A DNA stretch of 64,000 bases from JBKECF01 sp047974375 (GCA_047974375.1 JBKECF010000036.1:7131-71130); one strand, 5' to 3'; shown: positions 36,597 through 46,223, counted from the first letter of the stretch. Program-made: numbers and translations. Notes: a model not told the origin generated them from the letters alone.

Positions 36597-37486
36597 TGAA
36601 AGTAAATTTTTGTGGTATCGAATTTAAAAATCCTATAACAACTGCTTCAGGAACTTTTGGAAGTGGCATGGAATATGATGATTTTGTGGATTTAAATAAA
36701 CTAGGTAGTATAACAGTAAAAGGAGTTTCAACAGAGCCGTGGACAGGAAATAAACCGTCACGTATAGCAGAAACCTATGGCGGTATGTTAAATTCTGTTG
36801 GGTTGCAAAATAAGGGCGTGGATTATTTTATAAATAATGACTTGCCTTTTTTAAAGAAGTACGACACAAAAGTAATAGTAAATTTATGTGGGCATACTGT
36901 AGAAGAATATGTAAGTGTTACTGAGAAAATAAGAGATGCTGATGTTGATATACTTGAATTAAATATATCTTGTCCAAATGTTAGTGCTGGTGGTATTACC
37001 TTTGGTATAAATGAAAAGGCAGTATTTGAAGTTGTATCTAAAGTGAAAAAAGTTGCAAAACAGCCTTTAGTTGTTAAGTTAAGCCCCAATGTATCAGACA
37101 TAACAGCAATAGCTAAAGTAGCAGAAGAGGCAGGTGCTGATGGACTTTCTTTAATAAATACCCTTATTGGTATGAAGATAGATATTAAAAAAAGAAAAAC
37201 AGTTTTAAACAATAGAATAGGTGGATTATCTGGCCCATGTATAAAGCCTGTGGCTTTAAATATGGTAAATAAAGTTTACCATAGTGTAAATATACCTATA
37301 ATAGGAATGGGCGGTGTTACCACTTACGAGGACGCAGTTGAATTTATAATGGCAGGTAGTACCTTGGTGGCAGTTGGTACAGCCAACTTTATAAATCCCT
37401 ATGCAACTGTAGAAATAATAAATGGTTTAGAAAAATATTTAAAAGAAGAAAATACTAGCCTAGATGAAATTCGTGGCATTATATAA
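36596..37486 (+). CDS. pyrD: Dihydroorotate dehydrogenase catalytic subunit, class 1B
   Basis: 296 residues. FMN-barrel blocks 'FKNPITTASGTFGSG', 'LELNISCPNVSAGGITFG' (the class 1 active-site Cys), 'LVVKLSPNVSDI' and 'IPIIGMGGVTTYEDAVEFIMAG'. The start overlaps the pyrK stop as TAATG, with GGAGG upstream. It oxidises dihydroorotate to orotate. Confidence 0.96.
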   Translation: MKVNFCGIEFKNPITTASGTFGSGMEYDDFVDLNKLGSITVKGVSTEPWTGNKPSRIAETYGGMLNSVGLQNKGVDYFINNDLPFLKKYDTKVIVNLCGHTVEEYVSVTEKIRDADVDILELNISCPNVSAGGITFGINEKAVFEVVSKVKKVAKQPLVVKLSPNVSDITAIAKVAEEAGADGLSLINTLIGMKIDIKKRKTVLNNRIGGLSGPCIKPVALNMVNKVYHSVNIPIIGMGGVTTYEDAVEFIMAGSTLVAVGTANFINPYATVEIINGLEKYLKEENTSLDEIRGII

Positions 37487-37496
37487 AGGAGATAAT

Positions 37497-38078
37497 ATGA
37501 TTACAGAAGAAAGAATTATTGAAATTTTAAAAGAAAGTGAAGTTTTATTAGAGGGACATTTTATTTTAACAAGCGGTAAGCATAGTAGCCAGTATATGCA
37601 ATGTGCAAGAATATTACAATATCCATGGTTTGCGGAAGAACTTGCATCTGTAATAGTAGAAAAATATAAAGATGATAAAATTGATGCTGTAATTGCACCT
37701 GCAGTGGGTGGAATTGTAATAGGTTATGAAATAGCACGACAACTAAAGGTAAATAACTATTTTACTGAAAGAGAAGATGGTAAAATGACTTTACGCCGTG
37801 GATTTAAAATTAAAAAGGGTGAAAGAGTATTGGTTGCTGAAGATGTAGTAACAACTGGAGGCTCTGTTAAAGAAGTTATTGAACTAGTTAAAGAACAAGG
37901 CGGGGAAGTAGTTGGAACTTGTGCCTTAGTTGATAGAAGTATGGGTAAAGCTGATTTTGGCACAAAATTTGTATCTGCATACAAGGCGAATGTTGTTGCC
38001 TACGAAGTAGATGATTGTCCATTGTGTAAGGAAGGTAAGTTAGAGGCCTATAAACCAGGTAGTAGAAGTTTAAAATAA
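37497..38078 (+). CDS. pyrE: Orotate phosphoribosyltransferase
   Basis: 193 residues from the ATG at 37497, preceded by AAAGGAG. An in-frame ATG 33 bases earlier lies in pyrD and lacks a site. PRPP motif 'RVLVAEDVVTTGGSVKEVI' and 'LTSGKHSSQYMQCA' are typical of the long PyrE group. The Cys-rich end 'DDCPLCKEG' is seen in clostridial PyrE. It is the last gene of the operon, followed by a terminator. Confidence 0.95.
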   Translation: MITEERIIEILKESEVLLEGHFILTSGKHSSQYMQCARILQYPWFAEELASVIVEKYKDDKIDAVIAPAVGGIVIGYEIARQLKVNNYFTEREDGKMTLRRGFKIKKGERVLVAEDVVTTGGSVKEVIELVKEQGGEVVGTCALVDRSMGKADFGTKFVSAYKANVVAYEVDDCPLCKEGKLEAYKPGSRSLK

Positions 38079-38082
38079 ATAT

Positions 38083-38130
38083 AAAAAATGAGCTCTTGGG
38101 AATGATAGCATTTACCAAGGCTCATTTTTT
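38083..38130. terminator. Bidirectional terminator between pyrE and the nucleosidase
   Basis: AAAAAATGAGC pairs with GCTCATTTTTT and gives A/T runs on both sides, suiting both convergent genes. Confidence 0.85.
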
Positions 38131-38816
38131 TATATAGATTCAATTAATTTTTCTACTAAGCGAGAGGAAGTTTCGGCGGCTTTATATTTAAATTCTTCAT
38201 AGCTCATAGTTGCGCTACCATCTGCTTTATCGGAAATGGAACGAACAATTAAAAAAGGTATGTCATTTAAGGTGCATGCCTGTGCAATTGCACCGCCTTC
38301 CATTTCGCAGCAGTAGGCTTCGAAATTTCTTATTATATTATTTTTAACTTCCTTAGAAGTAACAAATTGATCTCCAGTTGCAACTTTTCCAATATACATT
38401 TTTTCAGTAAAAAATTCAGAAAGCTCTTTACATAAGTCTATTAGACGTTTGTCAGCAGTAAAGGCAACATCATTAAAGCCTGTTATGTACCCAACAGGAT
38501 CGCCAACGGCACTTGTATCAAAATCGTGCTGTACAACTTCTCTGGAAATTACTATGTCGCAAATATTTAATTGGTTGTCTAGGGCACCTGCAACACCTAT
38601 ATTAATAATAGCATCTACACGAAATGTATTTATCATGTTTAATGTGGCTAGGGCTGCGTTTACCTTACCAACACCACATTGTGCAACAACAACGGCTTTG
38701 CCTGATATAGTGCCAGAATAGAATTCAACTTTTCCCTTTGTTTTAGTAGTTTTATCTTTAATTTTTTTGCAAATTTCATTTACTTCAATGTCCATTGCTC
38801 CAATAATGCCAATCAT
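38130..38816 (-). CDS. mtnN: 5'-methylthioadenosine/S-adenosylhomocysteine nucleosidase
   Basis: 228 residues from the ATG at 38816, preceded by GGGAGG; an ATG 24 bases earlier overlaps that site. Family blocks 'IGIIGAMDIEVNEI', 'CGVGKVNAALATLNMI', 'INIGVAGAL', 'VATGDQFV' and 'CEMEGGAIAQAC', and the catalytic Asp in 'RSISDKAD'. It hydrolyses MTA and SAH to adenine in methyl and quorum-signal recycling. Confidence 0.95.
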   Translation of the reverse strand: MIGIIGAMDIEVNEICKKIKDKTTKTKGKVEFYSGTISGKAVVVAQCGVGKVNAALATLNMINTFRVDAIINIGVAGALDNQLNICDIVISREVVQHDFDTSAVGDPVGYITGFNDVAFTADKRLIDLCKELSEFFTEKMYIGKVATGDQFVTSKEVKNNIIRNFEAYCCEMEGGAIAQACTLNDIPFLIVRSISDKADGSATMSYEEFKYKAAETSSRLVEKLIESI

Positions 38817-38930
38817 AATATCCTCCCTTAAATTAGTCAAAATACGTATTTAGTCATATAGCTTAAATATCTATACTTTAAGTTATAATACAATTTTAGA
38901 ATAATGTAAAGGATGCAAGAAAATAAGCCT

Positions 38931-39005
38931 ATACTATCAATGCATAAAATATCTTATAAAGGCTAAGAATATTCCTTTGACGATATTTTATGCATTGAAT
39001 AGTAT
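38931..39005. repeat. Long inverted repeat after the TolC-like gene
   Basis: A 23-base arm (38931-38953) pairs with 38982-39005 with one bulge, around a 28-base loop. It ends right at the TolC-like stop codon. No T-run follows. It could be a terminator-like structure for the efflux operon or a small palindromic element. Confidence 0.7.
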
Positions 39006-40553
39006 CTACATTAAGTTAGGGTTATCAAATTGGAATAGCAACAAATTGTAGGATAAAGCGTTTTGCATTAGTGCTTGCTCTGCATTGTATAAAAGCATTT
39101 CAGCTTGCTCTACATCAAATGGTGTAACCATTCCAGCATCGTAACTTGCAACTACATCGTTGTAATCTTTTTTGGCTTGGGTTAATGCAGCCAATAGAGT
39201 TTCGTTTTTTTGCTCCATTTGCAATAAATTTGTGTATGTATTGCTTACGGATAGTCTGTAGCTATCTCTTGCTTTGTTATATGCTATTTGTGCATCTGCT
39301 GCACTTTCTTCATACTCTTCTTCTTCATCACCACCAAGCATGTTTATATCTTCAGCATATAACCAATGATCGTATTCTTCTTTAGCTGTTTTAACTTTTG
39401 TATTTTTTAATGTAGATACCATTAAATGTCTCTCGAATTCATCATCGGTCATTTTTATGCTTTCTACATTTGGTTGATATACAACATATGTATCTTGGAA
39501 TAAATCTTTACCAAGTACATTATTTAAACTGCGTTGTGCTGCTGCATAGCTTATATCTAATTGTTTTAAGCTTGTATTTGCATCGTTTAAACTTTTTTGA
39601 GCAGCGTCTAAGGTGTTTTTACTAACAAGGCCTAACTCATATTTAACTTGTGTATGGCTTAAAGCTTTTTCTAAAAGTGTAATGTTTTTTTCCAGTAGAG
39701 CACGCGACATTAAAAGTTCATTTATATTTGTTAAGGCGTTCATTAATGAAGCTTCACTGGCTATTGGTAAAGATTCTTTAGTATCCTCTAGTGTTTCGAT
39801 GGAGCTATTAATTTTGTTTAAAGAAAGCATAATGCTTTGTTTTTGTTCTACGCTTAATACTACATTTGTAACAATTGTTGTTGTTTCGCCAGTTAAGGGG
39901 TTAGTTACTGTAGATTCTACAGATTGAACACCTTTACGGCTTTTTTCTAATTCATCTCTTTGTTCTTCTAATTCATCTAGGTTATCTCTCGTTTCTTTTA
40001 TGCTGTCATTATTTCTAAGGGATAGTTCTATAGCCTCTTCGTAGGTATAAATTACTGTGTTTTCGTCTATAGGAGCCATAGTTTCAAAAGATGTAACATA
40101 GGTTCTTTTGGAGTTAACGGAGAAAGTTCCGTCTTCGTTGTAATTAATGCTTGCGTCAAATTGGTCACAAACAAATTCTAAAGGAACCATTAAAACATCT
40201 TCACTCATGTATGCAACTACTGGTATTTCCTTTGTAATTGTATTGTATTCATCTCCATCCTTAGATTCGAAGCTACTTATAGAATTTTCGGCTATTATTG
40301 TTAAGGAAGAGCCACTAGACTCATCTGTATAAGTTACAGATTTTCCTGCATTTTCCAATTGAGTACTTAGGCCGAGAGCGTTCCCCAATGAATTGGCATC
40401 AACAAAAATATAATTGTCCACAGTGGATTCTTGTTGAAATATTTTATTAACGCCATCGAAGTCTATGCCTATAAAATCCTGGGCAATAACATTTGTGCTA
40501 ATGGATAGTATAAGAGATAGGGCAATAGATAAATTAATTATTTTTCTTTTCAT
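39006..40553 (-). CDS. TolC/OEP-family protein with N-terminal copper-amine-oxidase-like domain
   Basis: 515 residues. A signal peptide ends near 'TNVIAQD'. Residues about 30-150 resemble the copper amine oxidase N-terminal (stalk) domain, with 'YIFVDANSLGNALGL', 'TYTDESSGSSLTII' and 'VLMVPLEFVCDQFDASINYN'. From about residue 165 the sequence is TolC-like, with long coiled-coil helices ('YTYEEAIELSLRNNDSIKETRDNL', 'LGLVSKNTLDAAQKSLNDANTSLK', 'YDAGMVTPFDVEQAEMLLYNAEQAL'). It lies downstream of the RND pump and adaptor genes on the same strand. In a monoderm it may bridge pump and cell wall. Confidence 0.85.
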   Translation of the reverse strand: MKRKIINLSIALSLILSISTNVIAQDFIGIDFDGVNKIFQQESTVDNYIFVDANSLGNALGLSTQLENAGKSVTYTDESSGSSLTIIAENSISSFESKDGDEYNTITKEIPVVAYMSEDVLMVPLEFVCDQFDASINYNEDGTFSVNSKRTYVTSFETMAPIDENTVIYTYEEAIELSLRNNDSIKETRDNLDELEEQRDELEKSRKGVQSVESTVTNPLTGETTTIVTNVVLSVEQKQSIMLSLNKINSSIETLEDTKESLPIASEASLMNALTNINELLMSRALLEKNITLLEKALSHTQVKYELGLVSKNTLDAAQKSLNDANTSLKQLDISYAAAQRSLNNVLGKDLFQDTYVVYQPNVESIKMTDDEFERHLMVSTLKNTKVKTAKEEYDHWLYAEDINMLGGDEEEEYEESAADAQIAYNKARDSYRLSVSNTYTNLLQMEQKNETLLAALTQAKKDYNDVVASYDAGMVTPFDVEQAEMLLYNAEQALMQNALSYNLLLFQFDNPNLM

Positions 40554-40677
40554 ATAACACCTCTTTAAAATTTATAGTAACAATATAATATATATATTTT
40601 ATTAAAAATACATTAAAACTTTTCAAGTATTTTAACACGGACAATTAATTTATTCAAACTTTGTCCGTGTTAAGCTT

Positions 40678-43600
40678 TTATTTTCCTTGGTTATGTAATT
40701 TGATTTTTTCTAAATGTTTTTTTCTTTTTTCTGCTTTTTTCATGTTGTGCTTTTCTTTTTTATTATACATCGTGGAGTAAATTACTGGTATTAAAACAAG
40801 AGTAACTATAGTAGATGCCAGTAAACCGAATATAACTATAAAGGCAAGTCCTCGCATAAGTTCGGAACCTTGTGCTTGAGAAAGTGCCATAGGTAAAAGA
40901 CCTAGGGAAGTTGTAAGTACAGACATAACAATAGGTCTAAGTCTAACAGGGCCTGCAATTAGTATTGCTTCTTGTAAAGTTTTGCTTCTTTCCTTTATTA
41001 AAAGATTAATATAGTCAATAAGTACAATGGCATTATTTATAACAAGACCTGAAAGCATTATCATGCCTAAAAAGGATGTAATGGTTAAGTCTTCGCCGAC
41101 TACTCCTAGACCAAATATACCGCCAGTAATGGCAATTGGAATAGCAAACATTACTATAAAAGGGAACATGAAAGACTCAAACTCTGCAGCCATAACCATG
41201 TAAACTAAAACTATTGCCATAAGTAATGCCAAGGCCAGGGAAGTGAATGTATCATACATTTCTTCTGTTGTGCCAGAATATTCCCATGAGTATCCCTGTG
41301 GAATTATTAATTGTCCTTTTTCTTTCATAGCTAATTCGAAATTTTTTATTATAGTACTAACAGGAGCTCCATCGCTTTTTAAAGATACAGTAATATATCT
41401 TTGCTGGTTCTCTCTGGCTATGCTAGGGGGTTGTTGTGTTACAGTCGTTTCGGCTATTTCGTAAAGGGGAACAGTAGAGCCTGTGGCAGTTGGTATTAGT
41501 ATATTTTCTACATCCATTATGTAATTGTATTTATCGGCGTCTTGAGTTATTACAACGTCTAACTCGTTTCCATCGCCTGTTTTAAAAGTGGTTGCTGTTT
41601 TACCGTTAATTGCTGTGTCTAAAGTAGAAGAAATAGAAGAGCTTGTTATGCCATATATCATGGCTTTATCACGGTTCATTACAATATTTGCCTGGCTTAT
41701 GGTGTCTTCTACAGAAGTACTAACACTTTCTACACCTTCAATATTCTCGCCTAATTCAATTAAACTGTCGGATATTTCGTAAAGTGTATCTAAATCATCT
41801 CCACGAACAGTAATTGCAACCGAGGATGAATCGGAAACAGAGACTGAAGATGGATTTGAAATAGTTATTTCTGCTCCAGCTACATTTCCTAAGGAGCTCT
41901 TAAAGTCCTTTTGTATATCTCCTATAGTGAGGCTTCGTTCCTTGGCTGGTGTTAAAAAAGCTATAATACTAGCAGAGTCGCTAGAAGCACCCATAATGGC
42001 GCTGGCTACACCGCCACCACCGATGGTCATAGATGTTTTTTCAACAGTTTCTTTTTCTAATAAAATATTTACAATTTCTTCAGCCTTCGCTGTTGTAACT
42101 TCTAAATCAGTACCTTTAGGTAGTGAAACATTAACCATTAATATACCTTCGTCGGTTTCGGGCATATATGCCATAGGTATACGTGATGCCATAAGGCTAG
42201 TTATTACAAAAAAGGCTGCTACTATAATGTAAACGGCTTTTCTATGAGTAATTGCTTTATTTAGTAGGCTTTTATAAAAAGACTCCAATTTTTCGAATTG
42301 GTGGTTAAACTTTGTAAGTAATTTATATACAGGCCCTATTTGAAGTTTTTCACTTTCTGGTATTAAAAACAAGGATGAAGCCATAGGAACAAATGTAAGG
42401 GCTACAAACAATGAGGAAAATAGAGAAAATGAAATTGTAAAGGATAATGAGTTAAATATTTCAGCAACTACTCCACCTTGGAAAGTAATTGGCAGGAAAA
42501 CAACAATTGTAGTAAGAGTTGAGGCAATAACAGACATTGCTACTTCAGACGCTCCGTCTATGGAGGCTCTTATTTTATCTTCACCCTCTTCTATTTTTCT
42601 AAATATACTTTCTACAACAACTATGGAGTTGTCTACAAGCATACCTACACCTAAGGTTAAACCACCTAGAGACATAATATTTATAGTTATGCCTGATAAA
42701 TGCATTAAAAAGAATGTAGAAATTATAGAAATAGGCATTGCAATTCCTACTATTAAAGTTGTTCTTACATCCTTTAGGAAGAGAAAAAGTATAATAAGTG
42801 CTACTAAACCACCAAATATAGCTGATTGAGCAACGCTATTTATAGAGAGACGGATATAATCCCCTGGATCCTGTAGCATTTCTATGTCTACATTATCCAT
42901 ACTGTTATTAAGTTTAGCTATTTCTTTTATTATGGCGTTGGAAACTTCTACTGTGTTTGCATCAGATTCTTTTTGTATATTTAATATAATAGAGGCACTG
43001 TCATTTATATAAGCATATGAAGTTCTTTCTACTTCGTCCTTATATACATTTGCTATATCCCTAAGGTGAATAAGACCGCCAGTAGGCGTAGTAATAGGAA
43101 TTAGGCTTATATCCTCAATGGAGGTAAATTCGCCTTCAACACGTAGAGGAAGAACGTTATTACCTTCCCTTACAGAACCTGTTGCTGTATTTTGGTTTTC
43201 GGAATATAAAAGTCCTTGGATTGTAGATGGATTAATCCCGTAACCACGCATTTTATCTGGAATTAGCTCTACAACAATCTCGTCTTTTGTTCCACCACTA
43301 ACAGATACAGAGGCTACGCCACCTTGCTGTTCAATATTTGGCACAATATCATTTTCCACAATGCTTTGAAGCTCTGTTAAAGAAACTGTATCAGAAGAAA
43401 TACCTATACTTATTTGGGTCATACTATTTATATCTAGTTTCATTATCATCGGTTCGTTGGCGTCTTCTGGTAAAAATGCCGAAACTAAGTCTAAGTTTTC
43501 TCTCATATCTAGAGTTGCGAAATTCAAGTCCGTACCATCTTCAAAAGTTAAAACCACCATTGATGTGCCGTTACTTGAAGTGGATGTTATATCTTTTGCT

Positions 43601-43830
43601 CCGGAAATGGTAGACATACTTTCTTCAATGGGTATAGTAACAAGATTTTCCATTTCCTCAGAACCTGCGCCACTATAGGAAGTGTAAATAATAGCAACTG
43701 GAATATTCATATTAGGCATTAAGTCGAGTTTTAAATTTGTTAATGATAAAACACCAAAGGCTATTATAATTAGGATTAACATTAAAGTAGTAACAGGTCG
43801 TTTAACAAATAGATGAATAATATTTTTCAT
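40678..43830 (-). CDS. RND-family efflux pump (AcrB/HAE1 type)
   Basis: 1050 residues, the full RND length. N-terminal 'VKRPVTTLMLILIIIAFGVLSLTNLKLDLMPNMNIPVAII', central 'GGLTLGVGMLVDNSIVVVE' (helix 4, with the proton-relay Asp), duplicated periplasmic loops and a second set of helices ('MIMLSGLVINNAIVLIDYINLL', 'RLRPIVMSVLTTSLGLLPMAL'). It exports drugs, lipids or other hydrophobic compounds by proton antiport. It is 3 bases after the adaptor gene, in one operon with it. Confidence 0.95.
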   Translation of the reverse strand: MKNIIHLFVKRPVTTLMLILIIIAFGVLSLTNLKLDLMPNMNIPVAIIYTSYSGAGSEEMENLVTIPIEESMSTISGAKDITSTSSNGTSMVVLTFEDGTDLNFATLDMRENLDLVSAFLPEDANEPMIMKLDINSMTQISIGISSDTVSLTELQSIVENDIVPNIEQQGGVASVSVSGGTKDEIVVELIPDKMRGYGINPSTIQGLLYSENQNTATGSVREGNNVLPLRVEGEFTSIEDISLIPITTPTGGLIHLRDIANVYKDEVERTSYAYINDSASIILNIQKESDANTVEVSNAIIKEIAKLNNSMDNVDIEMLQDPGDYIRLSINSVAQSAIFGGLVALIILFLFLKDVRTTLIVGIAMPISIISTFFLMHLSGITINIMSLGGLTLGVGMLVDNSIVVVESIFRKIEEGEDKIRASIDGASEVAMSVIASTLTTIVVFLPITFQGGVVAEIFNSLSFTISFSLFSSLFVALTFVPMASSLFLIPESEKLQIGPVYKLLTKFNHQFEKLESFYKSLLNKAITHRKAVYIIVAAFFVITSLMASRIPMAYMPETDEGILMVNVSLPKGTDLEVTTAKAEEIVNILLEKETVEKTSMTIGGGGVASAIMGASSDSASIIAFLTPAKERSLTIGDIQKDFKSSLGNVAGAEITISNPSSVSVSDSSSVAITVRGDDLDTLYEISDSLIELGENIEGVESVSTSVEDTISQANIVMNRDKAMIYGITSSSISSTLDTAINGKTATTFKTGDGNELDVVITQDADKYNYIMDVENILIPTATGSTVPLYEIAETTVTQQPPSIARENQQRYITVSLKSDGAPVSTIIKNFELAMKEKGQLIIPQGYSWEYSGTTEEMYDTFTSLALALLMAIVLVYMVMAAEFESFMFPFIVMFAIPIAITGGIFGLGVVGEDLTITSFLGMIMLSGLVINNAIVLIDYINLLIKERSKTLQEAILIAGPVRLRPIVMSVLTTSLGLLPMALSQAQGSELMRGLAFIVIFGLLASTIVTLVLIPVIYSTMYNKKEKHNMKKAEKRKKHLEKIKLHNQGK

Positions 43831-43833
43831 TTA

Positions 43834-45201
43834 TTACTCCTCCTTTGTATCGCTGTTTACAATATTTACTTTTTCATTATTGTGAACATAGTCTTGGCCT
43901 GTTGTTATTAATGTATCATTAAGGCTTATACCTTCAACTATTTCAACATATTCTCCATTGTCAACTCCAAGTTTTACACTTTTAGAGATGGCTGCGTCAT
44001 CTTCTACAACGAATACATAATAACCGGATTCACTATTAAGTACAGTATTTCTTGGGATAACTATGGTATCATCTGCTTTTTCTAAAAGGAAAGTTATATC
44101 GGCAAACATACCAGGTTTTATTTGGTGGGACGGATTTTCTATACTAATTTTAATTGGAAAAGTATTTGTTTGGTCGGCAACAGGACTTACTTCGTAAACT
44201 GTGCCTTCTATATTTTCCTTTAATGAGTTAAAACTTACATTTACTTTGTCATTTACATGAATATTATTTATAAGTTGTTCAGAAACATTCACTTGTACTA
44301 AAATTGTGTCCATGTTTGTAATGGTATATGCGGGAACAGATGGAGAGGCGTACTCCCCTGAACTAACATTTTTAGTGGAAATAATTCCGGATATTGGTGC
44401 TGTAACAGTTAAATCATTTAAGCTTTGTTTTACTATGTCAAGCTGTACTTGTGCTGAGTTTGCACTTGCTTTTGCTTGCTCTATGCTTTGTTTAGCTGTA
44501 GTTTTTGTGTCATTTATGGTTTGGTTTACTGTTATTTCATAAGTTTCTTTTTGTTGAGCCAAACTGTTTGATGTAGTGTCGTAAGCAATTTGTGCTTGAT
44601 CTACGCCGGCTTTTGCTTGTTGGTATTGTACTTCTAATTGGTCAAAGTCATTTTGGCTTACTATGCCTTGACTTAACAAGGTTTTACTGTTGTTGTAGTT
44701 AGTTTCCATTAGAGTGAAAGTGTCTTTTGCTGTATTTAGGGTTATTTCTGCGTTTTCTAGTTGCTTTTCTGTTGCTGTAATTCCAGCTTCTAGTTGTAGT
44801 AATTGAGATTGGTATTGACCACCTTCTATAGTTTCATAACTAGCTTGTGCAGAACTAACAGCTGTGGTTGCTACATTTACTTGTGCTTCTAGTTGGTTGA
44901 TTTGATTACGCAAATCTTTTTCGTCTAGAGTAAAAAGAGTATCTTCTTTTACAACTTTATCGCCAACAACTTTATAAGTGTCTTGAACCTTTGCAGTTAA
45001 TTTTGGGACAACCTGAAATGTTTCAATGGCTTTTGCTTGGCCTGTGTAAGTTAGGTTTGTAGAAACTTCCCCTTTTTCTACTATGGAAACTTCAACTGGT
45101 GTTAAAATGACTTCTTCAGCTGTGTCGGTACTTTTACTACAAGATGTTAAAATTAGTGTTATTGCAATTGCTGTAGGTAAAAGTTTAAATTTTTCTTTCA
45201 T
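43834..45201 (-). CDS. RND adaptor (membrane fusion protein), lipoprotein
   Basis: 455 residues. The lipobox is LILTSC with the modified Cys near residue 22. A lipoyl-like half ('VSIVEKGEVSTNLTYTGQAKAIE'), a long coiled-coil hairpin with many Gln/Ala (about residues 95-250), then 'VTAPISGIISTKNVSSGEYASP', the second lipoyl half, and a beta-barrel ('INNIHVNDKVNVSFNS', 'IKPGMFADITFLLEK'). It links the pump to the TolC-like protein. The gene starts 4 bases after the regulator gene. Confidence 0.94.
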   Translation of the reverse strand: MKEKFKLLPTAIAITLILTSCSKSTDTAEEVILTPVEVSIVEKGEVSTNLTYTGQAKAIETFQVVPKLTAKVQDTYKVVGDKVVKEDTLFTLDEKDLRNQINQLEAQVNVATTAVSSAQASYETIEGGQYQSQLLQLEAGITATEKQLENAEITLNTAKDTFTLMETNYNNSKTLLSQGIVSQNDFDQLEVQYQQAKAGVDQAQIAYDTTSNSLAQQKETYEITVNQTINDTKTTAKQSIEQAKASANSAQVQLDIVKQSLNDLTVTAPISGIISTKNVSSGEYASPSVPAYTITNMDTILVQVNVSEQLINNIHVNDKVNVSFNSLKENIEGTVYEVSPVADQTNTFPIKISIENPSHQIKPGMFADITFLLEKADDTIVIPRNTVLNSESGYYVFVVEDDAAISKSVKLGVDNGEYVEIVEGISLNDTLITTGQDYVHNNEKVNIVNSDTKEE

Positions 45202-45205
45202 ATAC

Positions 45206-46141
45206 TTACCTTTCTTTTTTAGATAACATTTTAAATAGAGTTATTAAATTAATTATACTTTTGTTTAATTGGATTTGCTCTTTTGGTGTGAAAAGTTCCA
45301 ATATTTCGCTTATACATTCAAATAGACCTTTGAAAAATATTTCCTTTGCTATTTTTCCTTTATTTTCTAGAATGAAGTGAGTTTTTCTAATGTCTGTTTT
45401 ATCTTTTTCTCGTTTTACATATTCCTTTTTTACTAATTTAGAAAGCTGAATGGAAATAGTGCTTTCGGATTTTTCTAAAATATTAGATAATTCTTTTGGG
45501 GTATCAATATTATATACATCGATTAAATGAAGTAAATAATATTCATTAAAAGACATTTCACTATTAAGTTCGTTTTTAAAGTTTAGGCTAAAGGACTCCC
45601 AAATTACATTTAGTTTAAACATACCAACGATTATTTCTTTACCATTAATATTTCTTGCATCTTTAAAAATTAATTCTTTTACATCAATAAATTTATAGAG
45701 AGGTTCTAAATTTAGCAAGTAGGAAATTAAATGTTTTTTTTCTGTTTCAGTTAAAGATTCTATGTATTCGTCAATTATTTTTCCCGCTTTATCTACAATG
45801 CTATTGTAGGTATTAATGCCTAGTTCCGTTAGTTTAATATTTACTACACGATTATCCTTTGAATTTGAATATTCCTTATCAATTAGTTCGCTTGTAGCCA
45901 TTTTGGAAATAGTAATAGACAAACTTGAGGCACTTAGGTCTAGTAAGTTACTAATTTCTTTTATAGTATTTATTTTTGAGTTAATAAGTATAATTAATAT
46001 ACCCATTTGGCGATGACCAAAGTTTTTGGGGATTGCCTCATTTAATTTAGATACATCAAAGGGATTATTAAGTTTGTTATTTACAACTAATTCATCAAAA
46101 TAAATTAAATTTTCTATTAACTCTTTTTTTAATTTTTGGAT
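45206..46141 (-). CDS. Double-MarR-domain regulator of the efflux operon, non-ATG start
   Basis: Two MarR winged helices lie in tandem: 'TIKEISNLLDLSASSLSITISKMATSELIDKEYS' and 'TPKELSNILEKSESTISIQLSKLVKKEYVKRE'. The first ATG in frame (46006) would cut off the first domain's leading helix. The frame stays open upstream to a TGA at 46148-46150 and reads 'QKLKKELIENLIYFDELVVNNK', a plausible MarR N-terminus. A ribosome site AGAGGTG stands 7-9 bases before an ATC codon (46139-46141), where an ATG would be expected. So the true start is probably ATC, or ATA two codons earlier, or the ATG has been lost by mutation. From 46141 it would be 311 residues. It heads the RND operon and is preceded by tandem palindromes. 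Confidence 0.75.
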   Translation of the reverse strand: MQKLKKELIENLIYFDELVVNNKLNNPFDVSKLNEAIPKNFGHRQMGILIILINSKINTIKEISNLLDLSASSLSITISKMATSELIDKEYSNSKDNRVVNIKLTELGINTYNSIVDKAGKIIDEYIESLTETEKKHLISYLLNLEPLYKFIDVKELIFKDARNINGKEIIVGMFKLNVIWESFSLNFKNELNSEMSFNEYYLLHLIDVYNIDTPKELSNILEKSESTISIQLSKLVKKEYVKREKDKTDIRKTHFILENKGKIAKEIFFKGLFECISEILELFTPKEQIQLNKSIINLITLFKMLSKKER

Positions 46142-46166
46142 AGCTATTCACCTCTTTATTTGATAG

Positions 46167-46223
46167 TTGATAAAATAATTTTATTGTTAAATGATTTTAC
46201 TGATAAATAGTTTTATTGTCAAT
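46167..46223. promoter_or_regulatory. Two tandem palindromic operators upstream of the MarR gene
   Basis: Two similar 22-24 base sites: 46167-46190 starts TTGATAAAAT and ends TTTTATTGTTAA; 46199-46223 starts ACTGATAAAT and ends TTTTATTGTCAAT. Each is an imperfect palindrome of TGATAAAA/TTTTATTG halves. The location suits autorepression of the efflux operon by the MarR protein. Confidence 0.65.
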
